Shown one piece after another: positions 8,074 to 15,793 of a DNA stretch of 48,322 nt. Made by a program: the position numbers and the translations under genes. Position 1 is the stretch's first letter, and each line of letters begins with the position of its first letter. This DNA comes from Candidatus Electrothrix gigas (GTDB taxonomy: Bacteria; Desulfobacterota; Desulfobulbia; Desulfobulbales; Desulfobulbaceae), in assembly GCA_022766165.1 (NCBI GenBank), contig QYLO01000019.1, positions 1-48,322 on the forward strand. The letters are read 5' to 3'. The notes under the pieces are model-generated. The model was not told where the DNA came from. It ran no database searches and worked only from the letters and a program-made list of their open reading frames with translations.

Positions 8074-9675
8074 TTACTTTGTTTTTTCAAGTACAGTGTC
8101 ATGCTGAAAGACCCTGTCATTTCTTGAGGGAGCATCAGCAAGATAATGTAGCCCGCGAGACTCCTGCCGAAGGGTGGCACTCTGCACAATAAGCTCGGCA
8201 ATCACAGCGATATTGCGCAGTTCTATCAAGTCTGGGGTCAGTAGATAGTCGTGAAAATGCTCTTTGATTTCCGTTAGAATCGGTTGCAGACGCCGCTCCG
8301 CAAGCCGAAGTCTTTTCTCAGTCCGCACAATGCCCACATAGTTCCACATCAGTCGTCGTATCTGATTCCAGTTATGACTGACCAACACATTTTCTTCTAT
8401 GGATCGGGCATGACCGCTCCGCCACTCCTCTACAGGCGGCAAAGACTGCTCTTTGATTTCTGACCAGTTCTTGCGGAGCCTCTGTACAGCCCTGTCTGCA
8501 AAAACCACAGCCTCAAGCAGAGAGTTGCTTGCCAGCCGGTTGGCGCCGTGCAGTCCAGTGCAGGCAGTTTCGCCCAAGGCCAGCAGATTCTGTACCGAAC
8601 TCTGGCCCCACGTATCGACTAAGACTCCGCCGCACATATAATGAGCCGCCGGAACAACCGGAATCGGCTCTTTCGTCATATCAACACCGTATTTTTTGCA
8701 GGTGCTGTAGATGGTGGGAAAACGCTGCTGTAAAAAGGTACTGTCCTTATGGGTAATATCCAGATAGACGCAATCTGCACCGCTCTTTTTCATCTCTGCA
8801 TCAATGCCCTGCGCTACAGCATCCCGGGTGGCCAGATCGCCCCGTTTATCGTACTGTAGCATAAAGGGATGGCCCTGCTGATTGATCAGCTTCCCGTCCT
8901 CGCCACGCACTGCCTCGGAGATTAAAAAATTCTTGACCTGACGGTTAAAAAAACAGGTGGGATGAAACTGGACAAACTCCAGATTGGCAACCTTTGCGCC
9001 TGCCCTGTAGGCCATAGCAATACCGTCACCTGTGGCAATATCTGGATTAGTTGTGTACAGATAGACCTTGCCGCAACCGCCGCTACACAGCACGGTCATC
9101 TTTGCACACCGGGTTTCTGTTACGCCGGTCTTCCTGTTTAACACATAGGCTCCCAAACAGCGATCCTGCTCTGCCGCCTGCCGCTTTCCCTTTGATTCCA
9201 TGAGCAGATCTATCGCCATGTGCTGCTCAAGAATCTCAATCTGTTCGCAGGTGTGTACCTTTTCCAGCAAGGCCCGTTCAATCTCACGTCCGGTCAAATC
9301 CTGCGCATGGGCAACTCTGCGAGCCGAATGTCCGCCTTCCATGCCCAGGTCAAACTCCTCTCCGGCCCTACCAGCTTGAAACTGTACGCCAAAATCAACC
9401 AGCTCACGGACCCGTTCTGCCCCCTCTTGGACAACTGTGCGGACTATATCCTCATGACAGAGTCCATCCCCGGAAATTAAGGTATCCTGAATATGACTCT
9501 CCAGACTGTCTTTTTCCGAAAGCACAGCCGCTATCCCGCCCTGCGCGAGATTGGTTGCCGTATCCACTGAGTTTTTTTTGGTCACCAAGGTAACCCTGGC
9601 AAAAGCTGAAGCCTTGATTGCGAAGGATAAGCCAGCTATGCCACTACCAATAATGAGTATATCCGTTAAAAACAT
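8074..9675 (-). CDS. nadB: L-aspartate oxidase NadB
   Basis: A flavoenzyme that oxidises L-aspartate to iminoaspartate, the substrate of NadA in de novo NAD synthesis; under anaerobiosis fumarate can be the acceptor. The 533-aa length is usual. The FAD-binding GSGIAG is at residues 10-15, followed by the succinate-dehydrogenase-flavoprotein-like blocks NLAQGGIA, FVQFHPTC, HYMCGG and GLHGANRLASNSLLEAVVF. A GGGGA Shine-Dalgarno precedes the ATG by about 8 nt and lies just beyond the stop of the nadA remnant (12 bp gap), an arrangement expected of an ancestral nadA-nadB operon. Confidence 0.95.
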   Translation of the reverse strand: MFLTDILIIGSGIAGLSFAIKASAFARVTLVTKKNSVDTATNLAQGGIAAVLSEKDSLESHIQDTLISGDGLCHEDIVRTVVQEGAERVRELVDFGVQFQAGRAGEEFDLGMEGGHSARRVAHAQDLTGREIERALLEKVHTCEQIEILEQHMAIDLLMESKGKRQAAEQDRCLGAYVLNRKTGVTETRCAKMTVLCSGGCGKVYLYTTNPDIATGDGIAMAYRAGAKVANLEFVQFHPTCFFNRQVKNFLISEAVRGEDGKLINQQGHPFMLQYDKRGDLATRDAVAQGIDAEMKKSGADCVYLDITHKDSTFLQQRFPTIYSTCKKYGVDMTKEPIPVVPAAHYMCGGVLVDTWGQSSVQNLLALGETACTGLHGANRLASNSLLEAVVFADRAVQRLRKNWSEIKEQSLPPVEEWRSGHARSIEENVLVSHNWNQIRRLMWNYVGIVRTEKRLRLAERRLQPILTEIKEHFHDYLLTPDLIELRNIAVIAELIVQSATLRQESRGLHYLADAPSRNDRVFQHDTVLEKTK

Positions 9676-9686
9676 TAAGATTTCCC

Positions 9687-9785
9687 CTATTTCTCCAGCT
9701 CGAACATTCTGTCCAGACTGGCTCTGGCTCGGTCGGCAATATCCGACGGAATGTCCACGACCTGTTCTATCTGATTTTTTTGCAA
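9687..9785 (-). pseudogene. 3' remnant of a second nadA
   Basis: Reading the minus strand in frame up to the TAG at 9689-9687 gives a 32-residue C-terminus containing VVDIPSDIADRARASLDRM. This has the classic NadA C-terminal pattern (V-x-V-P-x-x-I-x-x-x-A-x-x-A-L-x-R-M). The frame closes upstream at a stop about 30 bp further, without NadA-like sequence, so only the end is left. It differs from the C-terminus of the complete NadA at 13083-14171, so it comes from another copy. It overlaps the last codons of the P-type ATPase gene in a different frame. Homology is judged by eye. Confidence 0.6.
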
Positions 9786-11890
9786 TTTGATTGTTTCTTT
9801 ATCTGCATAGTTTTTTTGTTATGTCTGATAAGGGGAAGGGTCGCATTGCTCAGTCCAGCTCCCAGTCCTAGGTAATATAGAATCATGGATGCGTATATGC
9901 CAAAATGCAGGAAAAACACGCCGCTAATACAAATTACACCTGGAATAACTGATATTACCAAGTTTTCTTTCCAGTTCGATTGAAATTCCAACGATATATC
10001 AAGAAGGCGGGATAGAGAATCTAGGTTTCCATCCATCAAAACAATATCGGCACAGTCGGTTGCTGCAGGCGAGGCACCGCAAAGAGAGACAGAAACATCC
10101 GCCTTTTTCAGGGCAATGGTGTCGTTGATACCGTCCCCGATAAAGCAAACTTTCTTCCCCTCTTCCTGTAACTGCTCTATTATTTTACCCTTTCCTTCCG
10201 GTAGGATACTGGCAAAGTAACGGTTGATCTCTAGTTCCTCCGCCAGTACCTGGGTCGGCATCTCACTATCACCTGAAATGATACATGCAGATCTCCCTTT
10301 CAATGCAAGATAACGGATGACCTGTTTTGCCTCAGGACGTATTGTAGGATGCAGTTCAACAGCGCCGCTTACCTTGTCATCAACAGCGATTATCACAAGG
10401 GTATATCCACGATCATCGCATTCTTTCTTAATCATCTTGAGGTTATCCGGCACAGAAAGATTTTCCGTTTCCATGAACCGCTCGCTGCCGACCCTTATAA
10501 GCAGTTCCGAAAGATTCACACTGATACCGTATCCGACTTTATAACTAGCATCCTCAATCTCTGGAATGTTTAGCCCCTGTTCCTCTGCTGCCGCCAAAAT
10601 CGCCCGCGCAATGGGATGAACCTGTCGATATTCGGCAGCCGCAGCATAGGTAAGGAGAGTCTCTTGGGAAAGCCCGTTACAGGAATGGACAGCGCCTACA
10701 TGGGGCCTCTCCAGCGTCAGAGTTCCTGTCTTGTCGAAGATAAATGTATCGATTTGGGGTAGTCTTTCCAAGGCACATATATCTTTGATAAGAATGCTGT
10801 TTTGAGCAGCAATGCGTAAAAAATTCAGAGTACTCACCGGGCCGACTATCCTCATATTATACCCTATACCACTGAAAAGAACTGCTAAACCTCCGTTACT
10901 CCCGGCCAAGGTATATGCCAAACCGCTTAGAGCAAACGTGGGCAGAACTGATCGGTCGGCAAATTTTTCTGCCTCCGACTCAAGCGATGTTCTGTGACTA
11001 GCTGTACGATTGAGGATTTCGACAATATTGGCTGCCGTGGTCTCCTGTCCTGCCTTTTCTGCCAAAACATATATTTTTCCAGATAATACAAGCGTGGAGG
11101 CGAATATCTGATCTCCGACCTCTTTTTCTGCAGGCCGGGATTCGCCTGTCAAGGCATGCTGGTCAACCGTAGCCATACCTTTTTTGACTGTACCGTCAGC
11201 CGGAACAAGTTCGCCTGCCTTTACAACAAAAATATCACCCGCCTTCAACTCGTTAAAAGGTATCTCAAATTCTGCGCCGTCAGTCATTATCCATACAGAA
11301 TGAGAATGTTGCCCGAAGACATCAATGAGCTTTCCGTGGGAAATCGCTTGTGTTCTTGCAAGAAGTTTTTTTTGCAAGGCGAGCATGAAAAGAATGAAAG
11401 AACCGGCAAAAAAATATCCTGAAAGCAGAATCCATATAACCAATACCCCGTCTAATACCGACATATCAAGACGATGTTTTCTGAAAATCGAATGAAAAGC
11501 ACTTTTCAGCCAACCCATCCCCAAAAAGAGTATAAAGGGAGCTGTCGCCACAAGAAGATGTGGATAAAAAGCTCTTAAAATAACAGCTATGCCTATATTT
11601 ACAGATGCTATCCCGATGTTACGGTTATTTTTTCTCTCTTCTGGACTCAGTTCAGGATGTTCTGTCTGAGACAGCCGTTTCATTTGCGATCTGCGCGGGT
11701 CCATGAAAAGCGGATCAATTTTTTTTTGAAAAAAATCTTGATATTTTGCCTCTGCCGTAGCGACAAGGCTATACGTTTTCTCCCTTTGCCTCTCCTTGTG
11801 TCCTGTTTTATCTGCTTTGGTTCTTATTTTTTGATATAGTTCGGAGCCGGTAAGCAATCCGAAACATACGAGACATGTCTCTATAAACAT
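9767..11890 (-). CDS. P1B-like P-type ATPase lacking the CPC metal motif
   Basis: A 707-aa inner-membrane pump with a HMA-ATPase core. The actuator TGES is at about 248-251, phosphorylation site DKTGT with Asp386, an HP motif in the N-domain (VHPIARAI) and the hinge GDGIND at 585-590. In the sixth transmembrane segment the position of the metal-binding CPC is IGY (342-344) ahead of the conserved Pro351, so classic Cu/Zn/Cd coordination is absent. The N-terminus has one hydrophobic segment and a basic stretch, not a CxxC metal-binding domain. The substrate is unknown. The gene follows the methyltransferase by 107 bp. The 3' end runs into the nadA remnant, so its last residues (QIKKQSNCKKIR) may have been created by the junction. 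Confidence 0.85.
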   Translation of the reverse strand: MFIETCLVCFGLLTGSELYQKIRTKADKTGHKERQREKTYSLVATAEAKYQDFFQKKIDPLFMDPRRSQMKRLSQTEHPELSPEERKNNRNIGIASVNIGIAVILRAFYPHLLVATAPFILFLGMGWLKSAFHSIFRKHRLDMSVLDGVLVIWILLSGYFFAGSFILFMLALQKKLLARTQAISHGKLIDVFGQHSHSVWIMTDGAEFEIPFNELKAGDIFVVKAGELVPADGTVKKGMATVDQHALTGESRPAEKEVGDQIFASTLVLSGKIYVLAEKAGQETTAANIVEILNRTASHRTSLESEAEKFADRSVLPTFALSGLAYTLAGSNGGLAVLFSGIGYNMRIVGPVSTLNFLRIAAQNSILIKDICALERLPQIDTFIFDKTGTLTLERPHVGAVHSCNGLSQETLLTYAAAAEYRQVHPIARAILAAAEEQGLNIPEIEDASYKVGYGISVNLSELLIRVGSERFMETENLSVPDNLKMIKKECDDRGYTLVIIAVDDKVSGAVELHPTIRPEAKQVIRYLALKGRSACIISGDSEMPTQVLAEELEINRYFASILPEGKGKIIEQLQEEGKKVCFIGDGINDTIALKKADVSVSLCGASPAATDCADIVLMDGNLDSLSRLLDISLEFQSNWKENLVISVIPGVICISGVFFLHFGIYASMILYYLGLGAGLSNATLPLIRHNKKTMQIKKQSNCKKIR

Positions 11891-11930
11891 CTTCGATATT
11901 CTCTTCCATTCAGCACCTGCAAAATGTCAG

Positions 11931-11978
11931 AGTACAGTTGTACAGGTATAAAAATTTAGCAGTAAATTTAACAGTAAA
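11931..11978. promoter_or_regulatory. Possible operator: inverted repeat plus tandem 12-mers upstream of the P-type ATPase gene
   Basis: GTACA-GT-TGTAC is a perfect dyad near 11932-11943. Next to it are two tandem 12-mers, tttagcagtaaa (11955-11966) and tttaacagtaaa (11967-11978). They lie between the methyltransferase and ATPase genes, about 40-90 bp before the ATPase start. They could bind a regulator giving the ATPase separate control. No convincing -35/-10 pair was found. Confidence 0.35.
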
Positions 11979-11997
11979 GCTATATATTTGGTCTCTG

Positions 11998-13059
11998 TTA
12001 TGCCGGGGAGAACGCTTTTGAAACCAACAAGTAATTTTCGATATAATCCATAGAATAACTTGTTGGATTGTTTGCTACTTCCTCTTTGAATCGTCCATAA
12101 AAGGCTTCGACAATATCTCTCTTGTCTTTTTTGACATCTTTCCGACTGGAAACAGCCTCAAAAAAAACATGCTCGCTCCAGGATCGGACAGTTCCTGTTA
12201 GTCCAAGCGCAAACTTCTCAACATCACCGTCCTCATCGAATTTCTCTCGATAGGGACATTTAATCAATTCTGTTCGGATATCAAGAAGGGTAAGCCCGCC
12301 TACCTCCTCTATTCCCTTTATATATTCTTCTTCACTTCTGTAAAAGTTTTGAAAGGTGGCAGATTCGTACTCTTTTAGGCTGATTTTCCCTTCTTCCTTA
12401 AAGGATCTCCAAATGTTATGAAGAACTTCGTGCAAATTTTTATCTTCCTTGTTGTGTCCTAAATACATGCCTTCCGAATTTCTTGACAGGTTGACAAAAA
12501 CCATCTTTCCACCGGGCTTCAACTCCTCTTTTCTTCTAGACAATAATAATTTCCAATCTATGGCAGATTGTCTGCAAAAGGCTTCAAAATCTTCCCTGTT
12601 GGGACACGCATTGGGGTGGGTATGATTTTCAATATGATAGGGCAACTTGCTCAACCAGTGCATCGCAGTAGCGGAAAAGCCAAGGTCTATGCTCTTTCTC
12701 ACTGCGGTAGCATTGTAGAAAGATTCTGGACTGATCAATACCCTCACCTTGGGGTAAAGTTCCGATAGACTCTGTCCGTTTTTTACAAGGGTTGCTCCGA
12801 TCATTTTCGGTAAATCGTTTAAAATAACTTCAATTTCTCGGTCTCCACCAAGCTCTAACACCTTAGAGCAAACAAATTTCCACATGCCTGTAGACGTTCC
12901 ACCATCAGCAGTACCATAATCGCAAAACCGGAATACCTTTTCCAAGTGCATTTCATCTACCGCTTTTTCCAGTAAGTCAAAAGACCTGTTAATAACAGTT
13001 TCAGCCCCCTTGGTTCGGTCCGAATATCCACTTGTCATAACTATTTTATTACCGGACAT
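11998..13059 (-). CDS. SABATH-family SAM-dependent carboxyl methyltransferase
   Basis: The 353-aa protein follows the SABATH order (Methyltransf_7, best known from plant salicylate, jasmonate and nicotinate methyltransferases). It has the SAM-binding motif DYGTADGGTS (about 47-56), FLNDLP-like VILNDLP (78-84), SPESFY (110-115), the HWLS-type block MHWLSKLP (133-140) and LKPGGKMVFV (180-189). The enzymes transfer methyl to a carboxylate of a small acid. A TTG 15 bp upstream is possible, but the ATG at 13059 has GGAG at an ideal 9-nt distance. It lies 23 bp after the NadA stop, so both are probably one transcript. With a quinolinate synthase next door, a pyridine carboxylate is a plausible acceptor (inference). 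The gene looks more AT-rich than nadB. Confidence 0.8.
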   Translation of the reverse strand: MSGNKIVMTSGYSDRTKGAETVINRSFDLLEKAVDEMHLEKVFRFCDYGTADGGTSTGMWKFVCSKVLELGGDREIEVILNDLPKMIGATLVKNGQSLSELYPKVRVLISPESFYNATAVRKSIDLGFSATAMHWLSKLPYHIENHTHPNACPNREDFEAFCRQSAIDWKLLLSRRKEELKPGGKMVFVNLSRNSEGMYLGHNKEDKNLHEVLHNIWRSFKEEGKISLKEYESATFQNFYRSEEEYIKGIEEVGGLTLLDIRTELIKCPYREKFDEDGDVEKFALGLTGTVRSWSEHVFFEAVSSRKDVKKDKRDIVEAFYGRFKEEVANNPTSYSMDYIENYLLVSKAFSPA

Positions 13060-13082
13060 AGTTTCTTTCTCCAATCAAAGGA

Positions 13083-14171
13083 TTAACTCGTTATCTCTAA
13101 CATTTTTTTCAACGCCCGCCTTGCAGGAATTGCAACATCATCTCCGACACTTACTATATTTATCGGCGTACCTTCTTTAATACTGACAAGAACGTTGTAT
13201 AGTTTCTTTAAATCAGCTTTATACATAAAACTACAAATACTTTTGGCAAGACAGTTGACATCTCTCAGGCCTTCGTTCTCCCTTTTCATCCTCTCGACCA
13301 TATTGTATTCCGTGCCAATGAACCATTTACTCTCCGGTTCAGAGTCTGCGATACAGTTTAAAATAGTAGAGGTAGAGCCGTAGTAATCAGATTCTGCAAC
13401 TGTTTCTTCACAACATTCGGAATGAACAACCACTCTGGCATCAGGATGTTCTTTCTTGAGTTTCTTAACAAGCTCAGGTGTGAACTTGTCATGAAAACGA
13501 CAACTTCCACTCCATAATATCAACTGAGCTCGTTTTATTTGCTCCTCTGTTAACGTTCCACCCGAAACATTTCTCTTCCAGACAAACACATTTTCTCGAG
13601 GAATTTCTATGCTGTTGGCGGCATTCCTTCCTATATGTTCATCAGGAAAAAATACTATCATTTTATTCTGATTTATAGCCCATTGAAAAATTTTGTTTGA
13701 ACTGGAAGAGGTACAAATAGTGCCATTGTGTTTTCCGCAAAATGCTTTTATGTCAGCGGAAGAATTAACATACGCTATGGGGACAATATCTTGTTCCTTT
13801 CTGAATTGAGTTAAAATGCCCCATGCATCTTCCAACTGTTTCAATTTTATCTGATTCACAAGAGTACACCCTGCCTTTAAATCTGGCATCATCACTATCT
13901 GATCTTTTGATGCAAGCATATCCTGCGTTTCCGCCATAAAGTGAGCGCCGCAAAAAACTAGGTATTTTGCGGTTTTGTTGGCAGCTCCACGTTTGGCCAG
14001 TTCAAGGGAATCTCCCACAGCATCGCCTAATCGAAAAACAGAATCTCGCTGGTAATAATGACATAAAATCATCAGCTGGTTCCCGAATTCTTCTTTTAAT
14101 TCCTTAACTTTTCCTTCCCAGAAGACTTCCTCTTCCAAAGATTTTTCGTATTCTAACTCTATTTCACTCAC
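13083..14171 (-). CDS. nadA: Quinolinate synthase NadA
   Basis: A [4Fe-4S] enzyme that condenses iminoaspartate with dihydroxyacetone phosphate to quinolinate. The three cluster cysteines are present: FCGAHFMAE (about Cys74), ICTSSSSN (Cys153) and HSECC (Cys253). Further family blocks are CHYYQRD, GDSLELA, MPDLKAGC, AYVNSSADIKAFC and GTEYNMV. At 362 aa it is complete. A GTG at 14180 also opens the frame, but GGAG lies directly against it; the GTG at 14171 has the same GGAG 8 nt upstream and is preferred. It is the first gene of a block (NadA, methyltransferase, ATPase) ahead of nadB. HSECC instead of the usual HPEC and SSSS instead of TSSNA make it divergent. It could serve NAD synthesis, a secondary product, or both. 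Confidence 0.9.
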   Translation of the reverse strand: MSEIELEYEKSLEEEVFWEGKVKELKEEFGNQLMILCHYYQRDSVFRLGDAVGDSLELAKRGAANKTAKYLVFCGAHFMAETQDMLASKDQIVMMPDLKAGCTLVNQIKLKQLEDAWGILTQFRKEQDIVPIAYVNSSADIKAFCGKHNGTICTSSSSNKIFQWAINQNKMIVFFPDEHIGRNAANSIEIPRENVFVWKRNVSGGTLTEEQIKRAQLILWSGSCRFHDKFTPELVKKLKKEHPDARVVVHSECCEETVAESDYYGSTSTILNCIADSEPESKWFIGTEYNMVERMKRENEGLRDVNCLAKSICSFMYKADLKKLYNVLVSIKEGTPINIVSVGDDVAIPARRALKKMLEITS

Positions 14172-14237
14172 CCTTATCACTCCTTTTAAAAATTTCCTTT
14201 CGTATGCGTTCTTTTGATATCACACGGGACGCAATAA

Positions 14238-15770
14238 TTAGCTTTTTCTTGGCCGCCTTCTTCTGTTACCGGGCTTTCTCCTGCCGCTGTGGGAGCTTTT
14301 GTCCGGCCCCTTTGCCTCTTTTGTTCTCTTGGGAGGCTTCACCAATAACTCTTCTGCTGGCAGGGTACAGGCCAAGGACCTGCCAATGTACTCTTCAATA
14401 TCAGGAAGCTGAAACGCCCCTTCCTCGCAGGCAAAGCTGATGGCGATCCCGCTCTCCCCGGCCCGGCCTGTTCTGCCGATGCGATGGACATAGTCTTCTG
14501 GCTCATAGGGCAAGGTATAGTTGACCACATGACTGATCCCGTCAATATGGATCCCGCGGCCAGCCACGTCTGTGGCAATCATCACCCCATTCTTGCTGGA
14601 ACGGAAATTTTCCAGCCGATTCATCCGTTTTTTCTGCGGCACATCACCGGTTAGCAGAATAGCATTGATCCCGTTTCGCCGCAACCGGTCATTCAGGCGG
14701 GCCGCCTCGGTTTTCATATTTGTAAAAACTATAAGCCGCTGATGTTCCTGACTGGTGATTAAGTTATAGAGTACCGAGTATTTTTCATCACTGGTCACAG
14801 TATAGACAAGTTGGTTCACCGTATCAACAGCTACCTGCTCTGGTGCGCTTTCAATGAAAATCGGCTTCACACACCATTGCGAGGCCAGATGTTTTACATC
14901 TTCGGTCAGGGTCGCAGAAAACAGCATAGTCTGACGCTGTTCTTTTTTCGGGGTTTTATAGATAATCCGTCGGACATCAGGGATAAAGCCCATGTCCAAC
15001 ATCCGATCTGCCTCATCAATCACCATGATGCCGGCCTGTCGCAGATCAACAATCTTTTTTGAGGAAAAATCCAGGAGACGCCCAGGCGTTGCAACGACAA
15101 CATCAACCGGGCGTTCTCTGAGTACCCGCTCCTGTTGCTGATACTCTGTACCACCATAGACAGCCACAATGCGAAGTGGTGAATACTTGGCTAATGCCTT
15201 GCCGTCCTTGGCAATCTGCATAACCAGTTCTCTGGTTGGGGCAATAATCAGCGTACGGGGAGTCCCGTTCTTTGGCCGAGGAGGTTTTTCCCCTGACTGC
15301 CTTGCCCTTGCCTGTTGCTGCCTGTTTTCATGAAGCAGACGGGTAAAGACGGCTATGAGAAAAACCGCACTTTTGCCGGTTCCTGTCCCTGCTCGGGCAA
15401 TGATATCCTTACCAGCCATCGCATCAGGAAGGGCCTTTTCCTGAATTGTACTACAGTATTTAAAATCAAGATCAGCAAGAGCATGCATTATCCCCAAGGG
15501 CAGAGAAAAATCATGAAAGCGACTCTTACCTTCCACAGGATCAACTGGAAACTGCTCCACAGTCCAGCGAGGCTTTTTCTTTCTTGGCCTGCGGGCTGGC
15601 CGATTCTGCTCTGCGCTTTGTCCATTTTTCTGCTGTTTCTGCGCTAACAACCGAGGTTCATGCTGTTGCTCTGAACGAGCAGAACAAGGGACGGCTTTTT
15701 TCCTGTTGCCGCCTGACTTAGTCAGCCGTTTCAGTTTTCTTCCTGCCTTAATAAGAAATCGTTTTATCAT
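14238..15770 (-). CDS. DEAD-box ATP-dependent RNA helicase (RhlB/RhlE type)
   Basis: The 510-aa cytosolic RNA helicase has motif I AGTGTGKS, Ia PTRELV, Ib TPGRLLD, II DEAD (VIDEADRMLDMGF), III SAT, V ATDVAGRGI and VI HRIGRTGR. A basic N-terminal tail of about 90 residues and a Lys/Arg-rich C-terminus (RRKPGNRRRRPRK) are probable RNA-binding extensions, as in RhlB-like proteins. It lies 23 bp behind the YbiT-like ABC-F gene on the same strand and is probably co-transcribed. A role in ribosome assembly or mRNA decay in the cold is plausible from the neighbouring cold-shock gene. Confidence 0.93.
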   Translation of the reverse strand: MIKRFLIKAGRKLKRLTKSGGNRKKAVPCSARSEQQHEPRLLAQKQQKNGQSAEQNRPARRPRKKKPRWTVEQFPVDPVEGKSRFHDFSLPLGIMHALADLDFKYCSTIQEKALPDAMAGKDIIARAGTGTGKSAVFLIAVFTRLLHENRQQQARARQSGEKPPRPKNGTPRTLIIAPTRELVMQIAKDGKALAKYSPLRIVAVYGGTEYQQQERVLRERPVDVVVATPGRLLDFSSKKIVDLRQAGIMVIDEADRMLDMGFIPDVRRIIYKTPKKEQRQTMLFSATLTEDVKHLASQWCVKPIFIESAPEQVAVDTVNQLVYTVTSDEKYSVLYNLITSQEHQRLIVFTNMKTEAARLNDRLRRNGINAILLTGDVPQKKRMNRLENFRSSKNGVMIATDVAGRGIHIDGISHVVNYTLPYEPEDYVHRIGRTGRAGESGIAISFACEEGAFQLPDIEEYIGRSLACTLPAEELLVKPPKRTKEAKGPDKSSHSGRRKPGNRRRRPRKS

Positions 15771-15793
15771 ATTTCCGTATGTATACGTATGAC

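Noticed and set aside
9767..14171. Search for transposase or terminal repeats bounding the NadA-methyltransferase-ATPase block
   Set aside because: No recombinase, direct repeat or inverted repeat was found at either end, so a mobile-element label is not supported.
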